Origin: Ixodes scapularis
Lineage: Eukaryota; Arthropoda; Arachnida; Ixodida; Ixodidae
Reading direction: 5' to 3'
Length of the DNA: 64,000 nt
NCBI RefSeq assembly: GCF_016920785.2
Contig: NW_024609835.1
Span: 178,619,109-178,683,108, forward strand
Below the pieces are notes generated by a model. The model searched no databases and had not been told where the DNA came from. It saw only the letters and a program-made list of their open reading frames with translations. Position numbers and translations under genes: made by a program. Shown here in pieces: positions 54,260-64,000 of this stretch; the stretch's first letter is position 1, and every line of letters begins with the position of its first letter.

Positions 54260-54640
54260 GATTCCACTGGTGTCCTGGAAGATTGAGTCTACTGAGCGTG
54301 CATTCCTGCAGAAGGTTTTCATTGAAAGAATATTGACACGTCAATCAACAAGTGATTCCTTCTTGGTAAGATTTATTGCGAAATTCCGTGACAACCGCCG
54401 AACCACATTTATACCCAGCCTGACATTCTCGCATACAGGAGTTTGCTGGGCCGCGCTATTTGAACCAGCTGAGCACAGCTGGCAGCGGCGCGAGCAAGGC
54501 CACGAGAAGAACGTGATGGTGCTCGAGCCATCCCACCGTGAACCAATGTTTCGGCCACCCCACGGGTGCGTGTCGCCATCTATTGGTTGAACTAACGCTT
54601 TGTTCAAGATGGCTGCCGTGGGACCGCAGCCTTAATCCCC
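54260..54640 (-). repeat. LTR-like segment, possible LTR of the deleted Gypsy copy
   Basis: On the minus strand a TATA-like GGGTATAAATG (about 54415) is followed 65 bp later by GCAATAAATC (polyadenylation-like). It lies upstream of the gag-like piece in the correct orientation. I could not find a second copy or clean ends. On the plus strand, 53935-54070 also shows TATATATACC then AAATAAACG and could instead be a solo LTR. Confidence 0.3.
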
Positions 54641-56402
54641 ACCTCTGCTTGTTTGGATCTGAATGAAGATCGTATACTGGGTTGCGGTCGTGTAATCACT
54701 ACTGCGTCATGCAGGTTTGAGATCTCGGGCTAGCGGTTGTACTTCACTGGCCAAATTTCTCATCTGCAGCTGAAGACAGGAGACGCCCATTGAGGCTGAC
54801 TAACTTCCGGCTGTATAAAGATACACACATCAGTATTATTATCTAGTCGTTGCTCAAGAACTAGGCGCGCACTCACATTGTCGACCACATTCAATATGGT
54901 GTTAATGCAACTAATGCAAAGGTGCGGGCGGGCCGGACAGATAATAGACGATAATGAACCCTGAAGAAGGGGACAAAGCACCAACACCAATTTCCAAACA
55001 CAACTAGGTGGTTTGTACATGATTTCCAGTTTGCTGAAGTGTAATAAACTCTTACCGACCAGTTAATGTATATATATTAAAAAATTATAATTCACGTGGT
55101 TCACAATTTTGCGGCTAAGTGGCAAGGTAGAGAGACAGAAAGAAAGAAGTGACTGCCGAGTGTTTTTCCATATATTTCAGGCTTTTAAGAACAGTGTCTT
55201 TTCAGACCACCTCACTTTTGTACTTTCATTATTTCGAACAATTATCCGTCGTGGACACATATCTATCGTCTTTAGCTCCTTCCCCAAATGTTAAGAGCGC
55301 TGGTCATAAGACACTCGGCGACAAAAGACTATACAGTATCCAAAGATGCGCGTCACTCCTTTTACGTCTTCATGTACCAGAATCGCCTTACCTCGATAGC
55401 TGATAGGTAAGGTCACGCGAACCCCCGGCCACAAAGAGACACAAAACTGCGGAGCCGAAGTCACTCGTACATCAGGCGAAAGACACGTAGTTTCTATGCC
55501 GACATGAATTATCTTCGGAGACGCCTCAAGCACGTTTGGTTCATACATACGTACGCTTGGAACATGTCTGCGGACAGTTCTATTTATTACCAATGTGGCA
55601 GGACTGTCCCGCATGCGAGGAACAAACACCCCTCAGACAATCTTTTCGAATGATTTATTGGCAGTCTGGCTACGGTTTAAACGGATACTCGATTTTGCGC
55701 TTGATTGGTAGTTCCATTTCGTCGTAATTTGTCGCAAATATCGGTTGACGGATGCTCGAGATTTGCCTTATATATATATATGTGCCAATCCCGGGGAGCC
55801 GTCGGTGCCGAAATAACGCGACCACGAACGGGGGACGGATAACTCTCCGTGACACGAGGACAATCTCCGGCACCGCTGTCCCCATCTCCGGGTCGTATTT
55901 TAATCTCGCTCCCCACGCGCGTGCGATGCTAATAGCCCTTTCCTTTGATTTATGCGCCTTCCTCGCAACACGTCGGGAGAAGTTTTCGAGGGGGTGCCGT
56001 GGCCCAAGAGGAAGAGAGGAGCCAAACGACGAACAATGTGCGGGCCGGATTTCCGTGGCTCTCTCATCGCCGCTTGGCGTGCAGCAGCGGCGGGCACGAG
56101 CGTCTGCACGCTCCCAGCTCCGCCGTCGCGCTCGGCGACGACGAAGACGGGCGTGATTTGGGCCGGCCGCTTGCGGTGCTGCTGCTGATAAGAGTCGCCT
56201 CCTCTTCTGTTCGAGGGCGCCTCTCTTAATCTGGCGACACACCCTCGAAGCGTGAGATGAAAGCGAACCCCTAAACCAAAAGTAGTAAACAAAAGCGTTC
56301 ATTCTTCTTCGTCTTTTTTTTTTTTTTTTTTTATTTTGAATGGCAACATTCGCTTGCGGCATGCCTGGCCGAGCTGAGCCCGAATCGGTTCCAATGTGCC
56401 CT
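54641..56402. other. No gene supported
   Basis: The minus frame 54760-55020 (NTILNVVDNVSARLVLEQRL and following) looks somewhat protein-like but I do not recognise it. The 249-codon minus frame at 55670-56419 is arginine- and lysine-rich and compositional. Poly-T at 56315-56333. Confidence 0.35.
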
Positions 56403-57418
56403 TTAAAGGGGCCCTGCAATCATATTTAAGCGTCTACCTTTTTTGCGGTTTCCACGTTTCTTGGAGTCCGGGCAAGCCAGCGGGCACGGAGAGAGCAACT
56501 AAATATCAGTGCGTCATATTTTAACCGGACGACACGGAAACCACCTCCACCGACGAGGGCGACCCGCGGTACCGAAAGCGCGCAAAATGGGACGCGTTTG
56601 GTCCTAGGCTTACTACTGGTCAGAGCCGCTAAAAGCTTTTTCGTAGTCGAAATACAAAATATAACTGGCGCGACCCGTTTCAATTATTTATAAAAGAAGT
56701 TTTTGTTCAGTATTTTAGATCAGAAAAGAAACAAATGCAGTTTATAAAGTACGGAAACAAGAAAAGACGCGTCGACATACCCGCCACCAAGCGGCGGAAA
56801 AAACGGCGCATACTAGAAATAACTAGTGGGATGAGGCTACGACAAACGGCCAGCGTAGAAAAGACCCGGATGTACGCGGCGGCGCTGTGGTCGTATACCG
56901 GCTCAACGATCCGACCGGTTCCAAGCGTTCCGAAGGCCTTCGGCGCGGGCCCTGCTGGCGATTTGGCCATTTGGCGGCATAGGAGCGCGAAGTGGCTCCC
57001 GTTCTGAACTGATCTTTACCCCGTGTTTGCTGTCGTTTGTGGCCAATGAAGTGTTATGCCGAAATAGTCTTTAATCGCGCAGCAAATGCAATGCGAGCCG
57101 CCCCGGCCGCCCGCTTCATAGAGCCTATCCAACATATGCTTTAGTGGCGCCCTCTCGAGCCGTTGACCCGGAGTGCGGCCACCGTGAACGCTCGATGAGC
57201 TCACTACCCCTCCTCTAGTTCATGGCCACTCAAGCCAGGACCTACTACGTCATGAAGGAGGTTATTTTTTGCTTGTTTTTGTAATTCTAATTCGCCTATA
57301 ACTTTTAAAATAATGCGAAATTTGAGAAAAGAAAAGTTTGATTAAGTTACTACGTTCAGTGCGCTCAGGTTCGGTGCAAATTAAAACCAGTTAAAAAGTT
57401 ATTGCAGGGCCCCTTTAA
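56403..57418. mobile_element. TTAAAGGGGCCC-ended TIR element, 1.02 kb
   Basis: TTAAAGGGGCCCTGCAAT (56403-56420) is exactly inverted as ATTGCAGGGCCCCTTTAA (57401-57418). The TTAA may be the target duplication. No transposase; internal frames are short. This end sequence is, to my knowledge, a very frequent repeat motif in hard-tick genomes. Confidence 0.75.
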
Positions 57419-58263
57419 GGCGTCCCGTTATTTCTGCCGGTCCGTTTCGCCAGGCCCATCCTATGTATACGCCCTTCTTCGCGACCACCACGACGCCGCC
57501 GTCACGGTGAAATGCGCTGGCACCCGGGCCCGAGTGGCATGGCGTCACGCGAGAGGGCAGTGACGACGCGGAGTCTCTGGTTGTAGACGCCCTAGCATTG
57601 CCTCGAATCAACCCTTTAGTATAGCCAGTTTACGTCCCATTCATTGCCGCGGGATCGAACACCAATGTGCTGTAAAAAGACGTTAAAAGCCGTTCAGCGA
57701 GTTAAGAGCGAAGCAATAAAGGTTTTTTTTTTTTATGCAAAAAGCATTAACGGTCCCATGGAGCGGACCGACGTCATCAGTTCTTCGGAAGCCGCAACGA
57801 ACGGCACCTCCCCCTGTCCCAATGGAGGAAAGCCTGTCGTCTGTAGCCGAAATCTGATGGATAGGCCCCATTGGCTAGCGAGTTTCAAGGAACGAGGCTC
57901 TTATTGGCTCTCGCGCGGCGCAGTTTGGGCAGGCCGCTTGCGTCGTTACCCTTCCGCGTGACGTCATACCACTCGGGCCCGGGTGGCACGACGTGGCATG
58001 CCCGGCAAGCAAACGAGGTCCTTCGACAATGCGAGGCGGAAGCAATACGTCGCAGGCGCCGCGTTTCCCCATTCACAACTCATAAGAAGTGCTTCCGTTT
58101 CTTTGTTTCCGAGTGTAAATGTATGTAAAATATCCTAAAAAGTATGTTTTACTTTTAAATCAGTTAAGAAAAATAAAAAAAAAAAAGGCTCCGAAAGGTG
58201 TGGTGCTTTTATCTCAAGTAGTTTCGGAAAACGTTTGGCGACCCTCACCCCATAATAATAATA

Positions 58264-58296
<33 letters not shown>

Positions 58297-58570
58297 CCAT
58301 TTATTATAAAGTTTCTTTCCAAGGTTATAATTATTAATTTAAAGGTTATAATTATTAATTTAATTAAACTATTATAATTATAATAAGGGAAAGTGCGACA
58401 GGTTCAGAAATAAGTAGGAAGTAACAGCAGAATCTGAAGAGGGTTGAAAATATGCCAATTGAAGGTGGGCGACGTAAATTTTTAGGTTAAAAGCCGAGAT
58501 AAAGCCGAGAATGCATAATAAGGAAATAACAAACAAAAAATCGTATGCTAAAAAAAAAAAAATAAATAAA
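57419..58570. other. No gene supported; inverted CCCGGGCCCGAGTGG motif
   Basis: CACCCGGGCCCGAGTGGCAT (57520) is inverted at about 57969-57990 (CCACTCGGGCCCGGGTGGCA), with GTGACG(T)CAT near both. A-runs at 58267-58295; a direct repeat of AAGGTTATAATTATTAATTT at 58321 and 58342. Confidence 0.45.
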
Positions 58571-58577
58571 AAAATAA

Positions 58578-58650
58578 TGCCGAAACCCGGGATCGAACCA
58601 GGGACCTTTAGATCTTCAGTCTAACGCTCTCCCAACTGAGCTATTTCGGC
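58578..58650 (-). tRNA. tRNA-Phe (GAA)
   Basis: 73 nt, no intron. Acceptor GCCGAAA/TTTCGGC with discriminator A; A-box region TAGCTCAGTTGGGAGAGC; anticodon loop CTGAAGA (GAA); T arm with B box GGTTCGATCCC. CCA is not encoded. A-runs on the plus strand at 58568-58574 and 58549-58561 give the T-run terminator for RNA polymerase III on the minus strand. Confidence 0.97.
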
Positions 58651-58879
58651 ACACAGATCTCGAGCTCTCTAATGCTCGAGCGACATATCCTGTACTCTGT
58701 TCGCCCGAGACGTTTTCCCGCTCCTTTTAATCCAAACGACGATCAATTTCATAGATTGCCATTCAATTTAATTCAAGCGTCATTCAATTCAATCCCGATT
58801 TAGTCCCGGCGTCAGTGCATTTAATCCACAGTTTATACATGTGCTTAGTCTTTGGTGGTCACGTTTCGCTCAGACTTTT

Positions 58880-59048
58880 GAGTTGCAACCTAAGAACGAA
58901 GGGCGAGGGTAAAACGTGCCGGGGAGGAAGAAGCAGACGGAACGGTAAAGAGAGAAGGAGGTTTCCCCCTCTCTTCTCCAGCGTTCCGTTTGCTTCCTCC
59001 TCCCCGGCCCCTCTTACCCTCGCCCTTCGTTCTTAGCTTGCAACGGAC
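58880..59048. mobile_element. GA-rich hairpin element, copy 2
   Basis: Arms CTAAGAACGAAGGGCGAGGG and CCCTCGCCCTTCGTTCTTAG are exact inverses, as are CCGGGGAGGA and TCCTCCCCGG; the loop is near 58965. Because of this, both strands encode LRTKGEGK. It shares the GGGGAGGA..AGCAGACGG core with 12453-12639. Confidence 0.7.
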
Positions 59049-60429
59049 TATAGAGTAATTGTTTATAGAATTAGATTTTGTTCGGGACAACTGATATTTT
59101 GTTCACTTTTTCGATTACTTTGGGCTGACGTAGCTTAATTGACATCTTGATTACTCTCTTGGTAACCTCGAGTTCTTAGTGGCGCACTCGACTTTAATTT
59201 AACTGAATTGACGTTTCGTTTACTCTTTCTTATTAGTTCGACATATTAGTGATACATTAAGATGATAAACGTGCAATTGCAGTTTGTGATTACTCTTTTT
59301 TTTCTTATCTATTTTCTGGTTGCCTGAGGGACAATAGTACTGCCCATTGATGCACCCGAAACATTGCTTATAATAGGTTATCGTTTTCCGACTCGTATTG
59401 GAGATGCATTGTTCTTGCTCGGTTAACAAGCTCAAAAAGAGAAGGTAACAAAATATTTAGTTCTGTCGCAAATTATTTGGCGAGTCGGCGTAGCGGACGA
59501 AGCAGCGGACCTCCGCGACTGTATGGATACGCTTGCAGCTGTGCGAAACTCGACGATCTTCCAGCTGCCGAGTGTAGATTGCTACACCCGCTCGCCCCAT
59601 CTCGCTTCCCTCGACCACGTGCGTGCGGGGTTTTTGTTCCGCTTAGATCTCCTTGCCGTCGGTTTCTCGGGAGCAATCTTTCTTCGCCGACGTAGTCTTC
59701 TCGGCTCGGCGTCCTCGCGGCGTATCGCTGCGGGTTGCCCGGGGTTCCCCGCTGGGGCAGGCAGCGAGGAGCGTCGCGCTACGGTGAGCGTCGGCCGATC
59801 CGTCAACGCTGATAAAGTGACTCGCAGGGAAAGGGCGACGAGGCGATGACGACCCGATTCCCCGGTTTTGGCCGCTTTGGGGAAGCTTGATTACGGCGCT
59901 GCTGCCGGGCCGGGGAGGTCCGCCGCCGCAGTTGAGGGCTTCGGCCGCCCGCGACTCCCTTCTTCGGGGTCTTTGACCCTTTCTTTCGGCCGCTGTATCT
60001 GTCGTGACGATCTCCAAGCCGCTGCCGTCGTGGGATGGCCTTCGGCCGCCGTCCGTTGAAAGGAAGTTATGATTTAGTAGAGGCTCGTTTAAAGCCATTT
60101 TTTTTTTTTTTGTCTTCTTTGGATCCGGTTTTGGGTTTTGGAAATTAAGCGAAATGACATAAACCTCGAGACTGCAGGCAAAACACGACACGAACACTAA
60201 AAAGTCTCGAAAACAGCTGAGTATTTTTTTATTCATAGGCACATTGAGAAAAGAGAAACGAGAGTTTTTCTCGCTCTCGTTTTTCCTTTGTCAAAATACC
60301 TGTGTAAACAAAAAAGATTAAAAACGGATTTTTTTTTTTTATGTTATATGTAACATATGTAACATATGTATGTTTTTATGTTATATGTTTATATGTAACA
60401 ATAAATACGAAAAAAAAAAAAATATTGAC
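59049..60429. other. No gene supported
   Basis: AT-rich to 59460, then GC-rich with overlapping frames on both strands (59477-60240) lacking motifs. (TATGTAACA)-like short repeats at 60338-60400. Confidence 0.4.
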
Positions 60430-60502
60430 CGCCCGAGCAGGGGCTCGAACCCTGGACCGTTAGGTTAAAAGCCTAACGCTCTACCGACTGAGCTACCCGG
60501 GC
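60430..60502 (-). tRNA. tRNA-Lys (TTT)
   Basis: 73 nt, no intron. Acceptor GCCCGGG pairs with CTCGGGC (one G-T pair), discriminator G; A-box region TAGCTCAGTCGGTAGAGC; anticodon loop CTTTTAA (TTT); T arm GGTTCGAGCCC. A T-run terminator lies on the minus strand (A-run 60410-60422). A TATATATA stretch lies about 145 bp upstream (about 60650). Confidence 0.97.
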
Positions 60503-61908
60503 AGCTGTTCTTTCTCCTCTCGAGACCTGGCTCCTCGCCAGGGCGAATATCTTCGGACAGCTGGCGCCCGCATTTCCGTTTACGTGACTCTTGACGACGA
60601 CGCCAGTCGATATTCGACCGGTTGTCCCCTTCAGCTCCGGCCGCATGTATATATATGGCGCGCCCTCCGAACACATTCAGATTAGCCCGATCCAGAAATA
60701 ATGGCAACGATGAATAACTTGAAGAATTCGACGAGCGTGTTGGTTTACTAATCAATAGGTTGTTTGCACATGACGTCAATCCGCCATTTTGTTGTTAGTT
60801 TCCTTTTTCAAACAAATTTACTACATTGAAGGATTACATCGTAACCGGTTGAAATGATATCAGCGGTGCTCTACGCATTTCAGAAGGCATGTAAATTCTT
60901 GAAATGCTCGAGTTTGGCACGCCAGAGAAATCGCAACAACAAAATGGTGGACGAAATTACGTCAGTGAAAACACCCTATACGAAGATAGCAAAACTCAAA
61001 CGGGGGACGGAGACTTACATGCCTGTCTCTGTCTCCTGTTTGTGTTTTGTTTTCTCCGTATTGAATAACCTCGACACTTCACGAAGATGTAAAACCCCCT
61101 AAAAGTAATACTAATAAAAGCTTTTAGTTTAACATAAAATATTGCGAATACTCTGTCGTGTTAGGGCTGTTGTTGTGCTATAGTGCGATTTATTGTAATT
61201 ATTTATAGCATTTTTCTTGTTCGTCGGTATTCCTGTGCAATAACGCTTAATTCTTTTTTTTTTTTTTCATTTTGGTTTTTTAGTGAGGGGATGGGGGATG
61301 TGTTAGGGAGACTCGAGTCACCTTTTGTCCCATCCGCCAAAACGTTTGCCCACGTAACACTTTTTATTTTCTTTTCGTCTGTTCGCTTTCTTTTTTTGCG
61401 TGTCAGTGGTGGCTTTACTAACTGCCTAGTTCGGTAACTCAGTTTTCTCGTTCGCAGTTGTAACTAATGTTCGCTGGGGCTGTGAATACCTTCGCCGCAT
61501 AACTTATTCAAGAATAATGCCTGGCTTAAAGAAAAAGATAAACGACTGAGCCCAGATTAAGTTTTCTCTCTAATCTACGCCGGACCACTTTATCGCCTCT
61601 TTTTAATGCTCTACGCCGAGGGGGCAGGCATCGAAAGCGGAAAAAAGTTAAGTTTTCAGCGAATCGGGGAACCCAAGTCCTTGAAAGCAATCGGGAGATT
61701 TCAAAATTCACTGTGCGCGATATCTATCTGACACAATTCAGTCAGGCTTTAATTGAATTATAGTTTTTTTTTTTCTTTTTTAGTGCGTGTTTATCTCTGT
61801 TTCCGTTTCTTTCTTGACGGCAATCTTTTTTCTTTAATTTTTGTTTAGTATTTTTACATTTCAGACGTGGAAATGGGTTTTGCTTTCATTTAGGAACCAT
61901 TTCGCTTC

Positions 61909-61942
<34 letters not shown>

Positions 61943-62393
61943 AGTAGCTTTAGTTCTGCCCTCGTGCTTCTGTTTGCTGAGGCGTACTTCTTCCTCGCTC
62001 TTTTTTTTTATTATTATTATTTTTTTTTAATTAAAGTGCGTTTGTTTTGAAGCAGCTGAAATATGATTTCGTGGCGCGCGCTCCGTTCTTCTTCTGGCCG
62101 GTTGGCAGTTGAGCAACGAGGGCGTTTGCACGTTCCGCTGAATTTCGGAGTGTTTGGAGTGCGCTTTGGAAATCGGCGTTTTCCCGAGTTTTTTTTTTTT
62201 TTTTTTTTTGAAGGATGTTTTCTGCGCAACTTTTATTTGATCGCCGCGGGTCGATGCGGACGGCATGGCGGAAACTCGCGCTCGGAGCCGGTCGGAGTAC
62301 GTGGTTTGGTACCGGTTGCATTCGCAGTGAACACTCTAAAGCAAGCGTCTGCAGGGAGCAGCGTGACATCGCAGTATTGGGAAAATCACCAAT
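60503..62393. other. No gene supported; homopolymers
   Basis: A C-run at 61909-61940, T-runs at 61255-61267 and 62190-62209, and an ATT-rich patch at 62010. The frames are short or compositional. Confidence 0.4.
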
Positions 62394-62900
62394 TGTCGCT
62401 GGAAAAAAAATCCTTCCTGGTTAACTTCTCTTCGGACAAATTTTCTCTGGGCTAATTCTGCAAGCACAAATCGTTCGTGGACAAGTTCTTTCTGGGTAAA
62501 TTCTTCCCCAGACAAATTCTCTTCAGAAAATATTTACCCGTACAAAATCTTCTAGGAGAAGTTCTCTCTGGACAAATTCTTTCTGTACAGATTCTACATG
62601 GACAAATTCTTCTTTGGAAGAATTCTCTCTTGACAAATTTTTCCTGGACACATTTTTTTTCTGGAAAATTTCTTCATGGACAAATTCTCCTAGGACAAAA
62701 CTTTGCTCGACAATCAAGAATGCCGACATTCATAAATTATGCTAACCGCTCAATATTAAACGCCAGTCTCTCTTTTTTTCTTTCCGCGACGAAATTCTTC
62801 ACAGACGAATTTTCCCTGGACAAGATCTCTCGGGACTAGTTCCCTCTGAACACATTCTTCCTGGACGCGGCCTTTCTGTTCTCCCTGGACAATCAATAGT
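62394..62900. repeat. Short-unit degenerate tandem repeat, unit about 15-18 bp
   Basis: The word GGACAAATTCT(T/C)T(T/C) recurs roughly 20 times from 62394 to 62715, sometimes paired as a unit of about 34 bp, and again at 62800-62895. A block AATCAA.A.TGCCGACATT followed by GCTA.CCGCTC closes each half (62715-62755 and 62890-62935), giving a higher-order repeat of about 190 bp. Confidence 0.6.
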
Positions 62901-62935
62901 GCCGACATTTTTTAAAGTTAGGCTAGCCGCTCTCT

Positions 62936-64000
62936 GTATCTCTGCCTAGACAAATACAGCGGGGCCACTCTGAGAAAAGGGGCGATGGTATAATGACGAA
63001 GCGGCGCGGCGACTTCCGCGGCAGAGCAGCGCGGTCTCCCATCAGGCTTCGGCGGAACGCGCTACGCAGCGGCGGCGTCCTGGTCAAGCGGAACCGTTCG
63101 GGCCCCGATCGGGAGTCTGACCACGTCGTCGCTGGTCCACGCGTGGCCCCGATACCGGCTGTGTCCCATGCAGCAACAGCGATGCCAGGAGCCACGCGCG
63201 CCGTGTGATGGACCGCCGGGGACGGTATACGATTCAAACTTGGGTTTGGGCGAGTTGGTTCATACTGATCTAAAAAGGTTTAAAAAGCGAAAACAAAAGA
63301 AGGTCAGTAAAGGCACAGAGACGAAAGGACGGGCACTAACTCGAGTGATTTTATTAGAAAGACATCGTCACTTATGTACACAAAATCTTTTGCCACACCT
63401 TCGCAACACAGCGCGCTGACGTTTCCCGCTTGCAGCGTCGATGCGGCTAACGAGCGTAATAATCAAAAAAGAAAATATGAATAAACGTAAAACATATGCG
63501 CTTACCTTTTTGTTTACAAATAATAGTTAAGGTAACTCCAAATCAAGCCGGCTAAAACAAGAGACAGTCTAAAATCAGTATAAATGTTGTTGGCTGTATT
63601 CAGCGGAAACCATCCAATCCGTAGCGCGTTCTAACTTGGCGCTCGTTCTCAGATTTTTAGGGCGTTCGTCTGCGCTTTGGCCGTCTGTCGCCGAAGATGT
63701 AGGCCTTCAACTATGCCGAAACAGGCGAACGCAAGCAAGCATACTCTGCGAGCAGCTGCTCTATTTGGTTCTGAGCTGGAGCGACTTTGAAGCCTTGACA
63801 TACTTGTTTTCAAGCTGCAGATATCGTACACGGTGGGAAGAGGCAACTTCGAACCGTCTTGCGTTTTTTTTTTGTTTTTTTTTAAACACTCGAGATTGGG
63901 TGAGAAAATCTTGAAACAACCAAACTCACTCAGTCTCAGCTGTTTTAATAAAATGGTGAACTCTGCGACCTCACTCTCTTTTTCGTTTACGTAGTATGTA
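62936..64000. other. No gene supported
   Basis: Frames on both strands at 62923-63240 are compositional. I see no repeat structure in the last 700 bases. Confidence 0.35.

Noticed and set aside
55670..56419. 249-codon minus-strand open frame
   Set aside because: Arginine- and lysine-rich, crosses a poly-T/poly-A run, GC-rich, no domain recognised. Overlapping frames on the other strand are equally long.

Overview
The window looks like nuclear DNA of an arthropod, most likely a hard tick. This is an inference from three things: an animal-type multi-exon kinase gene with canonical introns, two eukaryotic tRNA genes, and a dense load of small inverted-repeat elements with TTAAAGGG-type and AATAGACCGATCTCA-type ends, a style I associate with tick genomes. 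There are no bacterial operons, Shine-Dalgarno sites or CRISPR arrays. One 100-N scaffold gap lies at 6707-6806.

Layout. (1) 1-5.7 kb: three consecutive internal exons of a PPIP5K-type (VIP1 family) inositol pyrophosphate kinase gene on the minus strand, running out of the window on the left. A TIR element carrying an 89-bp degenerate satellite lies just downstream of the last visible exon. (2) 5.9-16.3 kb: almost entirely non-autonomous inverted-repeat elements, plus weak candidate exons of a plus-strand transcript. (3) 16.4-18.6 kb: a 46-bp minisatellite of 15 units, stop-free in all three minus frames, directly followed by a 5'-truncated LINE with a YADD reverse transcriptase and an (ATT)n tail. 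(4) 19.8-25.9 kb: a 3.66-kb segment bounded by 14-bp inverted repeats, then two MITEs back to back. (5) 26-46 kb: repeat-rich, otherwise gene-poor sequence with an (AT)n microsatellite, a whole-length hairpin element, a perfect 22-bp hairpin, Harbinger-like and Tc1/mariner-like MITEs, and poly-G tracts. (6) 46.2-51.4 kb: a nearly complete Ty3/Gypsy retrotransposon (4.44 kb, TSD CTCC) inserted inside an older foldback repeat. It carries three lesions: a folded-back 5' LTR, a 22-bp insertion in gag that matches antisense LTR, and a 1-bp loss between protease and RT. (7) 52.6-54.6 kb: a broken YqaJ-family nuclease gene on the plus strand abutting a heavily deleted second Gypsy copy on the minus strand. 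(8) 56.4-64 kb: a 1.02-kb TIR element, tRNA-Phe(GAA) and tRNA-Lys(TTT) on the minus strand, a GA-rich hairpin repeat and a short-unit tandem repeat.

The functional host content I can support is the PPIP5K exons and the two tRNA genes. The rest is transposable-element sequence at various stages of decay, or sequence in which I see nothing. The most unusual signals are the linked LTR/gag rearrangements of the Gypsy copy and the stop-free 46-bp minisatellite. I did not find a convincing new multi-gene system.
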